From positions 1 to 28,046 of the forward strand of contig JBDLTZ010000328.1 in NCBI GenBank assembly GCA_039805565.1: 28,046 nt of DNA, written 5' to 3'. The notes beneath the pieces are model-generated. The model saw only the letters and a list, made by a program, of their open reading frames with translations, was not told where the DNA came from and ran no database searches. The DNA comes from CALJIC01 sp039805565 (lineage in GTDB: Bacteria; Chloroflexota; Chloroflexia; Chloroflexales; Roseiflexaceae). Position 1 is the first letter of the stretch, and the number at the start of each line of letters is the position of its first letter. Shown piece after piece: positions 1 to 7,253 of this stretch. The position numbers and the translations under genes were made by a program.

Positions 1-30
1 CGAGTCGTGAGCACCTTGGCTCACGACTCG
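1..30. repeat. Heptamer-type inverted repeat downstream of substrate-binding protein gene
   Basis: An 11-bp perfect inverted repeat (CGAGTCGTGAG / CTCACGACTCG) has an 8-nt loop. The arms carry the GTCGTGA heptamer seen again near 20.63 kb and 21.47 kb. It lies 11 nt past the stop codon of the minus-strand lipoprotein gene, so it could act as its terminator, but there is no clear T-run and the window edge cuts the context. Confidence 0.6.
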
Positions 31-41
31 CGGCGAGCAGC

Positions 42-1193
42 TTAGGGGAGCCCAGCGCCCTGCGCGATCGCCTTGGTGTCGTCCAGCTCCTCCCAGATCG
101 CCTTGAGCGAGACGTCCTTGATTGTGAACTCGCTCAGCGGCGGCACGCCCTCGGCCAGCGCCACGCCCGGGATGATCGGGTACTCGAAGTTCTTCTCGGC
201 GTAGACCTTCTGGCCCTCAGGGGAGAGCATGAAGTCCACGAAGAGCTTGGCGAGCTCGGCGTTCGGGGCGCCGCTGATGATACCGGCGTTGGTTGAGTTG
301 ACGACCAGGCCCATCTGGCCGTCCCCCTGGTCCGGGTAGACGATGCCGACCGGCGCGCCCTCGGCCTTGGAGAGGTGGTAGTAGTAGTGGTAGACGAGGC
401 CGAGCTTGAACTCGCCGGCGCCCACCGCCTTACGGACGTCGGTGTGGCTGCCGAACCACTGGGTCTCGTTGGCCACCAGGCCCTCGACGAAGGCCTTCAT
501 CTGGTCCTCGCCGAGCTCCTGGCGCATCACCGCAAGCTGGGCGAGCATCGCGCCGCTGCGGCTGTCGGCCGCGCCGATCTGGCCCTTCCACTTGGGGTCG
601 GCAAGATCCATCATCGTGGCGGGAAGCTCCTCGGGGGTGACGAGGTCGGTGTTGTACATAATAACGCGCGGGCGGAGCGTGAGGGACACCCAGCTGCCGT
701 CATCGGCGCGGTAGTCCTCGGGCACCGAGACCACGGCCGGCGAGTCGTTGGGCGCGAAGACGCCCTCGCTCGCCAGACTCAGCATGGTGAGCTGATCGCT
801 GTTCACCAGCACGTCGGCCTTGGGGTTGCCCTTCTCCTCGAGCAGCTTGGCGGCGAGCTCGCCGTTACTGCCGCTGAGCATCGTCACCGTGACGTTCGGG
901 TAGGCCTTGCCGAACTCCTCGAGCACCGGCTTGAAGAGCGCCTCGGAGCGCGACGTGTAGACCACGAGCTCGCCGCTGGCGGAGGTCTCGGCGCTGACCG
1001 CGGTGGTGGGCTCGGCGGCGGCCTCAGCGGTGGGCGCAGCCGTGGGCTCCGCAGGGGCGGCCGTCGGCTCGGCGGCAGGAGCGGCCGTCGGCTCAGCGGC
1101 CGGCGCAGCGGGCGACCCGCAGGCAGCGAGGGCCAGTACGAGGGTCAGAAGCGCAAGCAGGACACGGGGCAGGCCGGCGGGTGCATTCCGCAT
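42..1193 (-). CDS. ABC transporter substrate-binding lipoprotein, Fe(III)-type
   Basis: This 383-residue protein is a periplasmic-type binding protein of the extracellular solute-binding family that includes FbpA/FutA. It should capture a ferric ion or small anion complex and deliver it to an ABC permease. Residues 10-25 form a lipoprotein signal ending in a lipobox with Cys25. Residues 26-72 are a repetitive Pro/Ala/Glu/Thr linker that would hold the domain off the membrane. The binding domain follows, starting at GELVVYTSRSE. A Tyr-rich motif (VYHYYYH, near residue 268) sits where FbpA-like proteins carry the iron-binding tyrosine pair. AGGAG lies about 10 nt before the ATG, and a strong promoter lies upstream. 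No permease or ATPase gene is visible; any partners lie beyond the left edge or elsewhere. Family is confident; the iron substrate is inferred from the tyrosine motif. Confidence 0.9.
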   Translation of the reverse strand: MRNAPAGLPRVLLALLTLVLALAACGSPAAPAAEPTAAPAAEPTAAPAEPTAAPTAEAAAEPTTAVSAETSASGELVVYTSRSEALFKPVLEEFGKAYPNVTVTMLSGSNGELAAKLLEEKGNPKADVLVNSDQLTMLSLASEGVFAPNDSPAVVSVPEDYRADDGSWVSLTLRPRVIMYNTDLVTPEELPATMMDLADPKWKGQIGAADSRSGAMLAQLAVMRQELGEDQMKAFVEGLVANETQWFGSHTDVRKAVGAGEFKLGLVYHYYYHLSKAEGAPVGIVYPDQGDGQMGLVVNSTNAGIISGAPNAELAKLFVDFMLSPEGQKVYAEKNFEYPIIPGVALAEGVPPLSEFTIKDVSLKAIWEELDDTKAIAQGAGLP

Positions 1194-1261
1194 AGCGGAG
1201 GGACTCCTCTCTCTTGCGTGTAGACAGTGGCTTGGGTTTTACCCCCCAAATTCCGGGCATT

Positions 1262-1290
1262 AGCATAGTCTAACATAGCCGCTTTGTCAA
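1262..1290 (-). promoter_or_regulatory. Sigma70-type promoter of the substrate-binding lipoprotein gene
   Basis: On the minus strand TTGACA (1290-1285) is followed by exactly 17 nt and then TATGCT (1267-1262). Transcription should start near 1254, giving a leader of about 60 nt. This is one of the two best -35 boxes in the window, shared with the tRNA promoter. Confidence 0.75.
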
Positions 1291-1353
1291 GGGAAAACTT
1301 TTATAATATGTTGTCACAATAAACACGCAGGAGAAGCCCCCACTCAGCGAAGG

Positions 1354-1362
1354 TGCTATAAT
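1354..1362 (+). promoter_or_regulatory. Extended -10 promoter of the aldehyde dehydrogenase gene
   Basis: TGCTATAAT at 1354-1362 is a full extended -10 element, and no recognisable -35 lies 16-18 nt upstream. The start would fall near 1370, giving a leader of about 40 nt that contains the AGGAGG at 1397-1402. Confidence 0.65.
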
Positions 1363-1409
1363 CCGGCGATACCCCAAGCGCACCAGCGACGTATCCAGGA
1401 GGACGCGTG

Positions 1410-2903
1410 ATGTCTACCCCCCCGGTCTACAAAAACCTGATCGGCGGCCGCTTCGTGGAGTCTGCCAGCGGGCGCACCACCGAGAACCGCAACCCGGCCG
1501 ACAACCGCGAGGTGATCGGCTTGTTCCCCGACTCCGACGCCCGCGACGTGGCTGCGGCCGTCGAGGCCGCGCAGCGCGCCTTCGCGCAGTGGCGCCTCGT
1601 GCCGGCCCCCAAGCGCGGCGAGATCATCTTCCGCGCGGCGCAGCTGATCGCCGAGCGCAAAGAGCAGTTCGCGCGTGACATGACCCGCGAGATGGGCAAG
1701 GTGCTCAAGGAGACCCGCGGCGACGTGCAGGAGGCTATCGACATGGCCTTCTTCATGGCCGGCGAGGGCCGGCGCCTCAACGGCCAGACCACGCCCTCGG
1801 AGATGCCAAACAAGTTCCAGATGTCGGTGCGCCAGCCGCTTGGTGTGTGCGGCATGATCACCCCCTGGAACTTCCCGATGGCCATCCCCTCGTGGAAGAT
1901 CTTCCCGGCGCTGATCGTCGGCAACACCGTGGTGATCAAGCCCGCCCCCGACACACCGCTCTCGACCTACAACTTCGTGCAGTGCCTGCTGGACGCCGGC
2001 CTGCCCGAGGGGGTGGTCAACATCGTGTGCGGCGGCGCGGAGCCCGGCGAGGCGCTGGTGCAGCACCCCGACGTGAAGGTGGTCTCGTTCACCGGCTCCA
2101 CCGCCACCGGCGCCCGCGTCACGCGCCTGGCCGCCGAGGGCATGAAGCACGTCTCGCTCGAGATGGGCGGCAAGAACCCGATGATTGTGATGGCTGACGC
2201 CGACCTGGACCTGGCCGTGGAGGGCGCGCTCTGGGGCGCCTTCGGCACGAGCGGCCAGCGCTGCACCGCCACCTCGCGCCTGATCGCGCACCGCTCGGTG
2301 GTGTCCGAGCTCACCGAGCGCCTGGCCGACGGCGCCGAGCGCATGGTGGTGGGCAACGGCCTGGACGAGCGTAGTCAGATGGGCCCGCAGATCAACCAGG
2401 CGCAGCTCGACAAGATCGTGCGCTACGTGCAGATCGGGCGGGAGCAGGGCGCGCGCCTGGTGGTGGGCGGCGGCCGGCTCGCCGAGGGGGACCTCGCCCA
2501 CGGCTTCTTCCACCAGCCGACGATCTTCGCCGAGGTGGACCGCCGCATGACGATCGCGCAGGAGGAGATCTTCGGCCCGGTGCTGTCGGTGATCACGGTG
2601 GACAGCCTCGAGGAGGCGATCGATGTGGCCAACGACGTGCCCTACGGCCTCTCGTCGGCGGTCTACACCCGCGATGTGAACGCGGCGTTCCAGGCGATGC
2701 GCGACCTGTACACCGGCATCGTGTACATCAACGCGCCGACGATCGGCGCCGAGATTCACCTGCCGTTCGGCGGCACGAAGGGCACCGGCAACGGCCACCG
2801 CGAGGCGGGCACGCAGGTGCTGGACGTGTTCAGCGAGTGGAAGTCGATCTACGTAGACTTCTCGGGCGCGCTCCAGCGGGCGCAGATCGACAATAACCCG
2901 TAA
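1410..2903 (+). CDS. NAD(P)-dependent aldehyde dehydrogenase
   Basis: This 497-residue protein is full length for the aldehyde dehydrogenase superfamily, which oxidises aldehydes to acids with NAD(P)+ in the cytoplasm. Visible elements are TPWNFP with the oxyanion Asn154, the cofactor-binding stretch FTGSTATG, general base Glu251 in LEMGGKNP, nucleophile Cys285 in SGQRCTA, and EEIFGPV. The C-terminal GAEIHLPFGGTKGTGNG motif resembles that of a poorly characterised group near the semialdehyde dehydrogenases, so I do not name a substrate. A GTG three bases upstream is also in frame, but AGGAGG at 1397-1402 is 7 nt from the ATG and only 4 from the GTG, so ATG is chosen. The gene appears monocistronic, followed by a gene remnant. 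Confidence 0.95.
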   Translation: MSTPPVYKNLIGGRFVESASGRTTENRNPADNREVIGLFPDSDARDVAAAVEAAQRAFAQWRLVPAPKRGEIIFRAAQLIAERKEQFARDMTREMGKVLKETRGDVQEAIDMAFFMAGEGRRLNGQTTPSEMPNKFQMSVRQPLGVCGMITPWNFPMAIPSWKIFPALIVGNTVVIKPAPDTPLSTYNFVQCLLDAGLPEGVVNIVCGGAEPGEALVQHPDVKVVSFTGSTATGARVTRLAAEGMKHVSLEMGGKNPMIVMADADLDLAVEGALWGAFGTSGQRCTATSRLIAHRSVVSELTERLADGAERMVVGNGLDERSQMGPQINQAQLDKIVRYVQIGREQGARLVVGGGRLAEGDLAHGFFHQPTIFAEVDRRMTIAQEEIFGPVLSVITVDSLEEAIDVANDVPYGLSSAVYTRDVNAAFQAMRDLYTGIVYINAPTIGAEIHLPFGGTKGTGNGHREAGTQVLDVFSEWKSIYVDFSGALQRAQIDNNP

Positions 2904-2937
2904 CCGGCGCGACTCCCGGCTGTTATGCGTGTGGTGA

Positions 2938-3222
2938 GAGCTCACCGGCACGACCCCGATCACCGGCGCCGCGCCCATCTCGCAGACCGAGGTGGTGCGG
3001 CTGTCGGTGGAGCGCATCGGCGTGCGCTTCTGCAGCGCGTGGCGCAGCCGAGGTGGGCTGACGCTGATCGGCCTCCCGCTGACCCAGCCGATCAGCCGGA
3101 CAGACGGGCTGGTGGTGCAGTACTTCGAGCGCGCGCGCCTGGAGCTGCACCCGGATCTGCGCGACACGCCGTACGAGGCCCTGCAGGCAGAGGGCGATGC
3201 CGACGACGGTGATGATGACTGA
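2938..3222 (+). pseudogene. Remnant of an LGFP-like extracellular repeat domain
   Basis: The frame opens after a TGA at 2935-2937 and runs to the stop at 3220-3222, encoding about 94 residues. The C-terminal part resembles the repeat seen in many secreted Chloroflexota proteins: a 'GGLxxxGxPxTxP' block followed by LVVQYFERARLELHP and TPYE. In intact proteins this unit is one of several behind a signal peptide. Here there is no signal peptide, no convincing ribosome site and no ATG in frame (first GTG at 2992). I read it as the 3' end of a degraded gene, although a 76-residue product from GTG 2992 cannot be excluded. It lies 34 nt past the aldehyde dehydrogenase stop. Confidence 0.5.
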
Positions 3223-3254
3223 CGCCCACAGTTAGGCGGTACCAGCACACAGCC

Positions 3255-3293
3255 GAGAGCCGCGCGGAGGTATACACCTCCCTCGCGGCTCTC
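3255..3293. terminator. Hairpin between convergent units
   Basis: GAGAGCCGCG pairs with CGCGGCTCTC (10 bp). After a small internal loop, GGAGGT pairs with ACCTCC around an ATAC loop. It lies between the plus-strand aldehyde dehydrogenase/remnant and the 3' end of the minus-strand kinase, and could serve both directions. No T-run follows on either strand. Confidence 0.5.
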
Positions 3294-3311
3294 AATGACT
3301 CCGCCGGGCGC

Positions 3312-3965
3312 TTAGGACAGAAACCGCTCCTGCATCACGCCGCGCATGCCCACCGCCTGCGCGATCAGCTCCACCACCTCGCGGCGCGCGGCCACATCGT
3401 GCGCGAAGTCCAGCGCGTCGGTCTCGATCGTCAGCACCGGGCAGATCTCGAAGCGCCGCAGCCACTCGTCGTAGCGGCGGTTCAGCTGCGCCAGGTAGGC
3501 AGTGGGGATGCCGCGCTCCGAGGGGCGGTCGCGGCTGTTGATGCGCTGCTGCAGCGTGGGCACGCTGGCCTGGAGGTACACCAGCAGCGTCGGCGGGGTG
3601 ATGCTGTGCGTCAGGGCGTTGAAGAGCTGGCGGTAAGTGCGGAAGTCGCGGTGGGAGAAGATCCCCTGCTCCAGCAGCCCCTTGACGAACACCTCATAGT
3701 CCTCGTAGATGCTGCGGTCCTGGCAGACCGAGACCGGGGTATCTGCGATCTCCAGGTGCTGCTCGTAGCGCTGGGTGAGGAACCAGATCTGCGAGTGGAA
3801 CCCCCAGCGCTCCCGGTCGGCGTAGTAGTCGTCCAGGTAGGGGTGCCCGGCGACGAGCTCGTAGTAGGGCTGCCAGCCGAACTCCTCGGCCAGGATCTCA
3901 ACGAGCGTGCTCTTGCCGACGCCGATGTTGCCGGCGATTGTGATATGGTGACGTCCGTTCTTCAA
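3312..3965 (-). CDS. Deoxynucleoside kinase (dGK/dAK/dCK family)
   Basis: This 217-residue cytoplasmic enzyme should phosphorylate a deoxynucleoside to its monophosphate in nucleotide salvage. It has the P-loop GNIGVGKST at residues 12-20, the DRS motif at 83-85 (QDRSIYED) and an arginine-rich lid, RINSRDRPSERG, at 141-152, all typical of the dNK family at normal length. The start codon is TTG, chosen because GGAGGAG lies 6-7 nt upstream and the P-loop begins at the usual distance. It follows the HAD phosphatase gene by 51 nt on the same strand, probably as one operon. Base specificity cannot be read from the sequence. Confidence 0.93.
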   Translation of the reverse strand: MKNGRHHITIAGNIGVGKSTLVEILAEEFGWQPYYELVAGHPYLDDYYADRERWGFHSQIWFLTQRYEQHLEIADTPVSVCQDRSIYEDYEVFVKGLLEQGIFSHRDFRTYRQLFNALTHSITPPTLLVYLQASVPTLQQRINSRDRPSERGIPTAYLAQLNRRYDEWLRRFEICPVLTIETDALDFAHDVAARREVVELIAQAVGMRGVMQERFLS

Positions 3966-4016
3966 GGCTTACTCCTCCGACGTGGAACCCGTGGAGGATG
4001 ATAGCACAGGCGGGCG

Positions 4017-4706
4017 CTACCCCAGGATCGCCGCGAGGGCTGCCTCGGTGTCGGCCAGGCCCGGCAGGGCCGCGTCCGGGGCGTAGGCGGTGAGGTCTGC
4101 CAGGGAGAAGGGCCCCGTGGCCACCGCCACCGCACGCGCACCGGCAGCACGGGCGCAGGCGATATCGTGGGGGGTGTCGCCGATCACCACCACGTCCGTG
4201 CCGGCGTACGGGCGCCCGTAGCGGACCGCAGCGCGCGCGGCGGCAATCGGCACCAGCTCCGACCTCCGGTGGTGGTCGCTGCCGTAGGCGCCGACCTCGA
4301 GGTCGAAGTGGTGCAGCAAGCCCGTGAGCTCGAGCTTCAGCCGCGCGACAGGCGCCATGTTGCCGGTGAGCACCGTCTGCACCACCTCGCCGGCGCCGAC
4401 GCGCTCGAGAGCCACCATGACCCCGTCGAGCACCCGGCCGCGCGCGGCGAGCTCGTCGCGGCGGGCGCTGAGCAGCTCTATGTAGGCGGCGCCGAACGCC
4501 GCGAGCCCGCCGACAAGCTCGGCCTGGTCGCGGTCCGCGAAGGTCTCGAAGATGATCTGCTGGTCGGTCTTGCCGGCGTAGCTGCGGCGCTCGTTATCCG
4601 AGGCGCCGCCGTAGACCTGCGCCATGGCCTCGCGCATGCACTCGCCCGCCACCCCGCCGCTGTAGATCAGCGTCCCGTCGATGTCCCAGAGGATAAGCTT
4701 CTTCAT
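4017..4706 (-). CDS. HAD-family hydrolase (phosphoglycolate phosphatase-like)
   Basis: This 229-residue protein is a HAD-superfamily phosphatase with an alpha-helical cap. Motif I is DIDGT with nucleophile Asp8 and acid Asp10, motif II is VLTGNM with Thr114, and motif IV is GDTPHDI at 176-182. Length and motif spacing fit the Gph/PGP-like branch, which removes phosphate from 2-phosphoglycolate or similar small phosphoesters. The true substrate may be a nucleotide, since the next gene is a deoxynucleoside kinase. No clear ribosome site precedes the ATG. A TACACT -10-like box (4724-4719) lies only 12 nt before it, so the mRNA leader may be very short. Confidence 0.9.
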   Translation of the reverse strand: MKKLILWDIDGTLIYSGGVAGECMREAMAQVYGGASDNERRSYAGKTDQQIIFETFADRDQAELVGGLAAFGAAYIELLSARRDELAARGRVLDGVMVALERVGAGEVVQTVLTGNMAPVARLKLELTGLLHHFDLEVGAYGSDHHRRSELVPIAAARAAVRYGRPYAGTDVVVIGDTPHDIACARAAGARAVAVATGPFSLADLTAYAPDAALPGLADTEAALAAILG

Positions 4707-4726
4707 TGGTGTGGGTGTAGTGTACT

Positions 4727-4760
4727 TCTGGAGGGGCTACGCCTCTCCAGACCTCCCCTG
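4727..4760. repeat. GC-rich dispersed hairpin, copy 1
   Basis: TCTGGAGGGGC pairs with GCCTCTCCAGA around TAC (11 bp, one G-T pair), followed by the tail CCTCCCC. Copies 2 (4793-4820) and 3 (8431-8463) share the core; copy 3 also shares the CCAGACCTCCCC tail. It lies upstream of the HAD gene and downstream of the 262-residue membrane protein gene. Confidence 0.7.
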
Positions 4761-4792
4761 CGGCGGGGCGACAAGCTTCAATGAGTAGTGTT

Positions 4793-4820
4793 CTTCCGGA
4801 GGGGCTATGCCCCTCCGAAG
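4793..4820. repeat. GC-rich dispersed hairpin, copy 2 / likely terminator
   Basis: CTTCCGGAGGGGC pairs with GCCCCTCCGAAG around TAT, with one bulged C (12 bp). It sits 6 nt past the stop codon of the minus-strand membrane protein gene, so it could terminate that gene. The GGAGGGGC core is shared with copies 1 and 3. Confidence 0.7.
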
Positions 4821-4826
4821 ATCCGC

Positions 4827-5615
4827 CTAGGGATTAGCGGGCGCCGGTGTGACCTTGGGCGCGGGCGGGGCCTCGGGGATCTCCAGGCCCAGCAGCGGCG
4901 CGGCGGGGCCGGCCAGGCGATCCACCAGCTCGCCGAGGCGCTGGAACTGCGGCCCGAGCTCGGTCTGCGCGAGCGGGATCTCCACCGGCACGTCCAGCAC
5001 CACCGGGATCGTCACCGCGTCGAGCGGGATGTCGATCTTGAGGGCGATCGTCAGCGGCGTGCCGACGGGGAGCGTCAGGTTGATGGCGTTGGCTCGCAGG
5101 CGGTTGCCGTTGCCCAGGTCGATGTCAGCGTTCGCCAGCGTAATCGGCACCGGCTCGAGCAGTGTCACGGTGGTAGCCTGGTCCACCGGCACCACCACAC
5201 CCTTGCCGGCCAGCGACAGCGGCTCGTCGAGCGGGATGGTGGTCTTGATCGTGGCCCCCTCGAGCCCGTCCACTACGCTCCGCAGCTCGGCCACGTTGTC
5301 CCGCGCGAAGCCCTGCGCGGCCACCGTGGTGCCCAGGAGCTGATCGCGCCACTGGATCACGAAGCCCACCAGCAGCAGCACCACCAGCAGCAGCACGGCG
5401 TTCATCACAAAGGACGTGATGATCAGCGCCTTCCAGAAGGAGGAGAAGCGTGGCCTGCGGCCCGCGGGCTGCTCGGGCGGGGCCTCGTCGCCCCGCGAGC
5501 GCCGGCCCAAGCTGAGCGGGAAGCGGCCCTCGGAGCGGGCGAGCGGCTGAGCATCCGCCGCGGGCGCCTCACGGCGGCTTCCCAGCGCGGAGCGGCGTGT
5601 ATCTGTCTGTGCCAT
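4827..5615 (-). CDS. Single-pass membrane protein of unknown function
   Basis: This 262-residue protein is not one I can name. Residues 1-58 are charged and Pro/Ala-rich, probably disordered and cytoplasmic. Residues about 61-89 form one strong transmembrane helix with a run of Leu and Val. The rest is an extracytoplasmic domain of alternating short hydrophobic strands with repeated 'IPLDxP' or 'VPVEIPL' phrases, ending in a Pro/Ala tail. The start is the ATG preceded by AAGGAGG 8 nt upstream; a longer frame exists but lacks a ribosome site. A promoter with 17-bp spacing lies upstream and a hairpin just past the stop, so it looks monocistronic. Similar Chloroflexota proteins may exist, but no function can be assigned. 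Confidence 0.8.
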   Translation of the reverse strand: MAQTDTRRSALGSRREAPAADAQPLARSEGRFPLSLGRRSRGDEAPPEQPAGRRPRFSSFWKALIITSFVMNAVLLLVVLLLVGFVIQWRDQLLGTTVAAQGFARDNVAELRSVVDGLEGATIKTTIPLDEPLSLAGKGVVVPVDQATTVTLLEPVPITLANADIDLGNGNRLRANAINLTLPVGTPLTIALKIDIPLDAVTIPVVLDVPVEIPLAQTELGPQFQRLGELVDRLAGPAAPLLGLEIPEAPPAPKVTPAPANP

Positions 5616-5669
5616 GTGGCGAGCCTCCTTCGTCGAGCAATGGGGACGCGCGAGCCCCCAGGCCGCCAA

Positions 5670-5698
5670 AGTATAAACCACGCCCGGTAGTAAGACAA
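5670..5698 (-). promoter_or_regulatory. Sigma70-type promoter of the 262-residue membrane protein gene
   Basis: On the minus strand TTGTCT (5698-5693), a 17-nt spacer and TATACT (5675-5670). The start would be near 5662, giving a leader of about 45 nt with AAGGAGG. Confidence 0.6.
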
Positions 5699-5751
5699 GA
5701 CACCAATACGTTGCAAAATGGCGTCTGTATGCGATCCTGCGACGGGAGATG

Positions 5752-6345
5752 TCAGGCGCCGCCGAAGTAGCGCAGGGCCAGGCGCAGCCGCTCCTCGAGC
5801 TCGGCGGGCGCGTCGGCCGGGAGGGCTGCGATCGCCGCAGACGCCTCGGAGGCGCTGAACCCCAGGCTCACCAGCATCTCGGACAGCTCACTGTTGGCGG
5901 CAGCCTGCGCGGGCGTGGCTGCGGCGAAGGCCGGCAAGCCCTTGGTGTCGATCTTGCCCCTCAGCTCCAGCACCAGCCGCTCGGCAGTTTTCTTGCCGAT
6001 CCCCGGCACGCGCGACAGGCGCGCCGTATCGCCGGAGGCAATCGCCAGGCGCAGCTCATCGGGCGTGGCCGATGAGAGCAGGCTCAGAGCGACCTTCGGG
6101 CCGATGCCGCTGACGCCGAGCAGCGTCTCGAACAGGTGACGCTGGTTCGGGCTGGCGAAGCCGTAGAGCTGCAGCAGGTCCTCGCGGATGTGGAGGTGCG
6201 TGTAGAGCAGCACCTCGTCGCCGAGCTCACCGAGGCCGCCGAGCACGCTGCGGGGCGCGAACACGTGGAAGCCGACGCCGCCGGTCTCTACAACAGCGTG
6301 GTCCAGGCCGACGAAGATGAGTTTGCCGCGAACTGATGCGATCAT
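5752..6345 (-). CDS. ruvA: Holliday junction branch migration protein RuvA
   Basis: This 197-residue protein is RuvA, which binds four-way DNA junctions as a tetramer and loads the RuvB motor in recombinational repair. It shows the N-terminal OB-fold (MIASVRGKLIFVG...), the two helix-hairpin-helix motifs GVSGIGPKVA (77-86) and RVPGIGKKTA (112-121), the conserved AERLVLELRGK, a linker, and the C-terminal RuvB-binding domain from about residue 150. The length is normal. ruvB and ruvC are not adjacent. There is no ribosome site; instead an extended -10 (TGCTATAAT) ends 7 nt before the ATG, suggesting a leaderless mRNA. Confidence 0.97.
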   Translation of the reverse strand: MIASVRGKLIFVGLDHAVVETGGVGFHVFAPRSVLGGLGELGDEVLLYTHLHIREDLLQLYGFASPNQRHLFETLLGVSGIGPKVALSLLSSATPDELRLAIASGDTARLSRVPGIGKKTAERLVLELRGKIDTKGLPAFAAATPAQAAANSELSEMLVSLGFSASEASAAIAALPADAPAELEERLRLALRYFGGA

Positions 6346-6352
6346 GCCGGCG

Positions 6353-6361
6353 ATTATAGCA
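6353..6361 (-). promoter_or_regulatory. Extended -10 promoter of ruvA, likely leaderless
   Basis: TGCTATAAT reads on the minus strand, with 7 nt between its end and the ruvA ATG. A start 6-8 nt past the -10 would fall on or next to the ATG. The upstream side overlaps the foot of the Nudix terminator hairpin by 3 nt. No -35 match at 17 nt. Confidence 0.6.
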
Positions 6362-6400
6362 CAGGGCGGGGGCCGGGCGATGCCCGACCCCGCCCTGTGC
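6359..6400 (-). terminator. Strong hairpin downstream of the Nudix gene
   Basis: GCACAGGGCGGGG pairs perfectly with CCCCGCCCTGTGC (13 bp) around a smaller inner hairpin, CGGGC-GAT-GCCCG. It lies 25 nt past the Nudix stop codon and directly before the ruvA -10, insulating the two genes. It lacks a long T-run. Confidence 0.7.
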
Positions 6401-6425
6401 TCGCGAGCTCAGCGCCCCTCGTCCG

Positions 6426-6911
6426 TCACGCCGCTCTGCCAGACTCGAGCTCCCCCTCGCCCCGCAGCAGGTCCATCGCCAGCCGCACCACCCGCCGCAC
6501 CCGCCGCCGCCGCACCCGCTGGAGCGACCCGCGCAGCGAGACCCAGCGCGCCTCGACGATCCCCTCGACCGCGCACGGCTGGGGTGTACCATCCACCGCG
6601 CGGAACAGGTAGTACGTCACCACCTTGCGCCGCGCCGGCTTCCTGCGCGGCGTGATGTAGCTCACCGTCCGGACAGTTGTCTCGACCTCGCCGGCGAGCC
6701 CTGTCTCCTCGGCCACCTCGCGCACCAGAGCGTCGGGCTCCGCCTCACCGGGCTTCACCTTCCCCTTGGGCAACGTCCAATACCCATCGCGCTTACGGAT
6801 CAGCAGAAGATCGATGCGCCCGTCCTCACGCCGGCGGTAGACCACCCCGCCCACGGCGATGATCGGATCCTGATCGCTGCAAACCGCGCGCCGTTGCGCC
6901 TTATTCGCCAT
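6426..6911 (-). CDS. Nudix hydrolase
   Basis: This 161-residue protein is a Nudix pyrophosphohydrolase, cleaving a nucleoside diphosphate linked to another moiety. The full Nudix box is present: Gly50-x5-Glu56-x7-Arg64-Glu65-x2-Glu68-Glu69-x-Gly71. It is preceded by the common WTLPKGKV phrase, which resembles the MutT/diadenosine polyphosphate hydrolase branch; the substrate is uncertain. An oddity is the Arg-rich stretch near 132-140 before the last helix, possibly for nucleic-acid or polyphosphate contact. The start is the ATG of MANKAQ, with GAGGTG 4 nt upstream; an open frame continues further upstream without a ribosome site. A TACAAT box lies 32 nt upstream. Confidence 0.93.
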   Translation of the reverse strand: MANKAQRRAVCSDQDPIIAVGGVVYRRREDGRIDLLLIRKRDGYWTLPKGKVKPGEAEPDALVREVAEETGLAGEVETTVRTVSYITPRRKPARRKVVTYYLFRAVDGTPQPCAVEGIVEARWVSLRGSLQRVRRRRVRRVVRLAMDLLRGEGELESGRAA

Positions 6912-7253
6912 GCGACACCTCGACACCATCCGTTGGAGCCAGTATTGTACCGTACGCGAGCCGGCCGCTATAGCGCATCCCCGTTCCACTACTGTACGCG
7001 AGACGTATGCATCGTGAGACAAGAGCGTAGTACTCCCAGAGCTATGCGAACGTCCCCTGAGATTCATGTGCGGAGCTTCACATGCAAGTAACGTACCGGG
7101 CGCTCCAGGGTTACGGGTTCCCCACCTGTAGCATATCGGCGGCGCGCGCGGCCCGCCATCACCTTTTGGTACATACTCTCCCCAGACGTACACGCCATGC
7201 CGCACTGTGTTAGAATAGAGACAGCCCACCGGCACTAGTGAAAGGACACGACG
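6912..7253. other. Divergent intergenic region, Nudix / acyl-CoA dehydrogenase
   Basis: No gene is recognisable in these 342 bp. Minus strand: TACAAT at 6949-6944, a candidate -10 for the Nudix gene. Plus strand: TGTTAGAAT at 7208-7216, an extended -10 for the acyl-CoA dehydrogenase, and AAAGGA at 7241-7246, its ribosome site. The motif GTACGCGAG occurs twice (6952-6960 and 6994-7002); its meaning is unknown. I see nothing else in the middle part. Confidence 0.5.
7208..7216 (+). promoter_or_regulatory. Extended -10 promoter of the acyl-CoA dehydrogenase gene
   Basis: TGTTAGAAT has the TGn extension and no good -35. The start would be near 7223, giving a leader of about 30 nt that includes AAAGGA at 7241-7246. 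Confidence 0.55.

Noticed and set aside
1356..3248. Long open frame on the minus strand opposite the aldehyde dehydrogenase
   Set aside because: The plus-strand gene has all catalytic motifs and a ribosome site. The antisense translation is His/Arg/Ala-rich low-complexity, as expected for GC-rich shadows.
6952..7002. Direct repeat GTACGCGAG as an operator
   Set aside because: Only two 9-bp copies 42 bp apart, not palindromic; spacing fits no known regulator that I can name.
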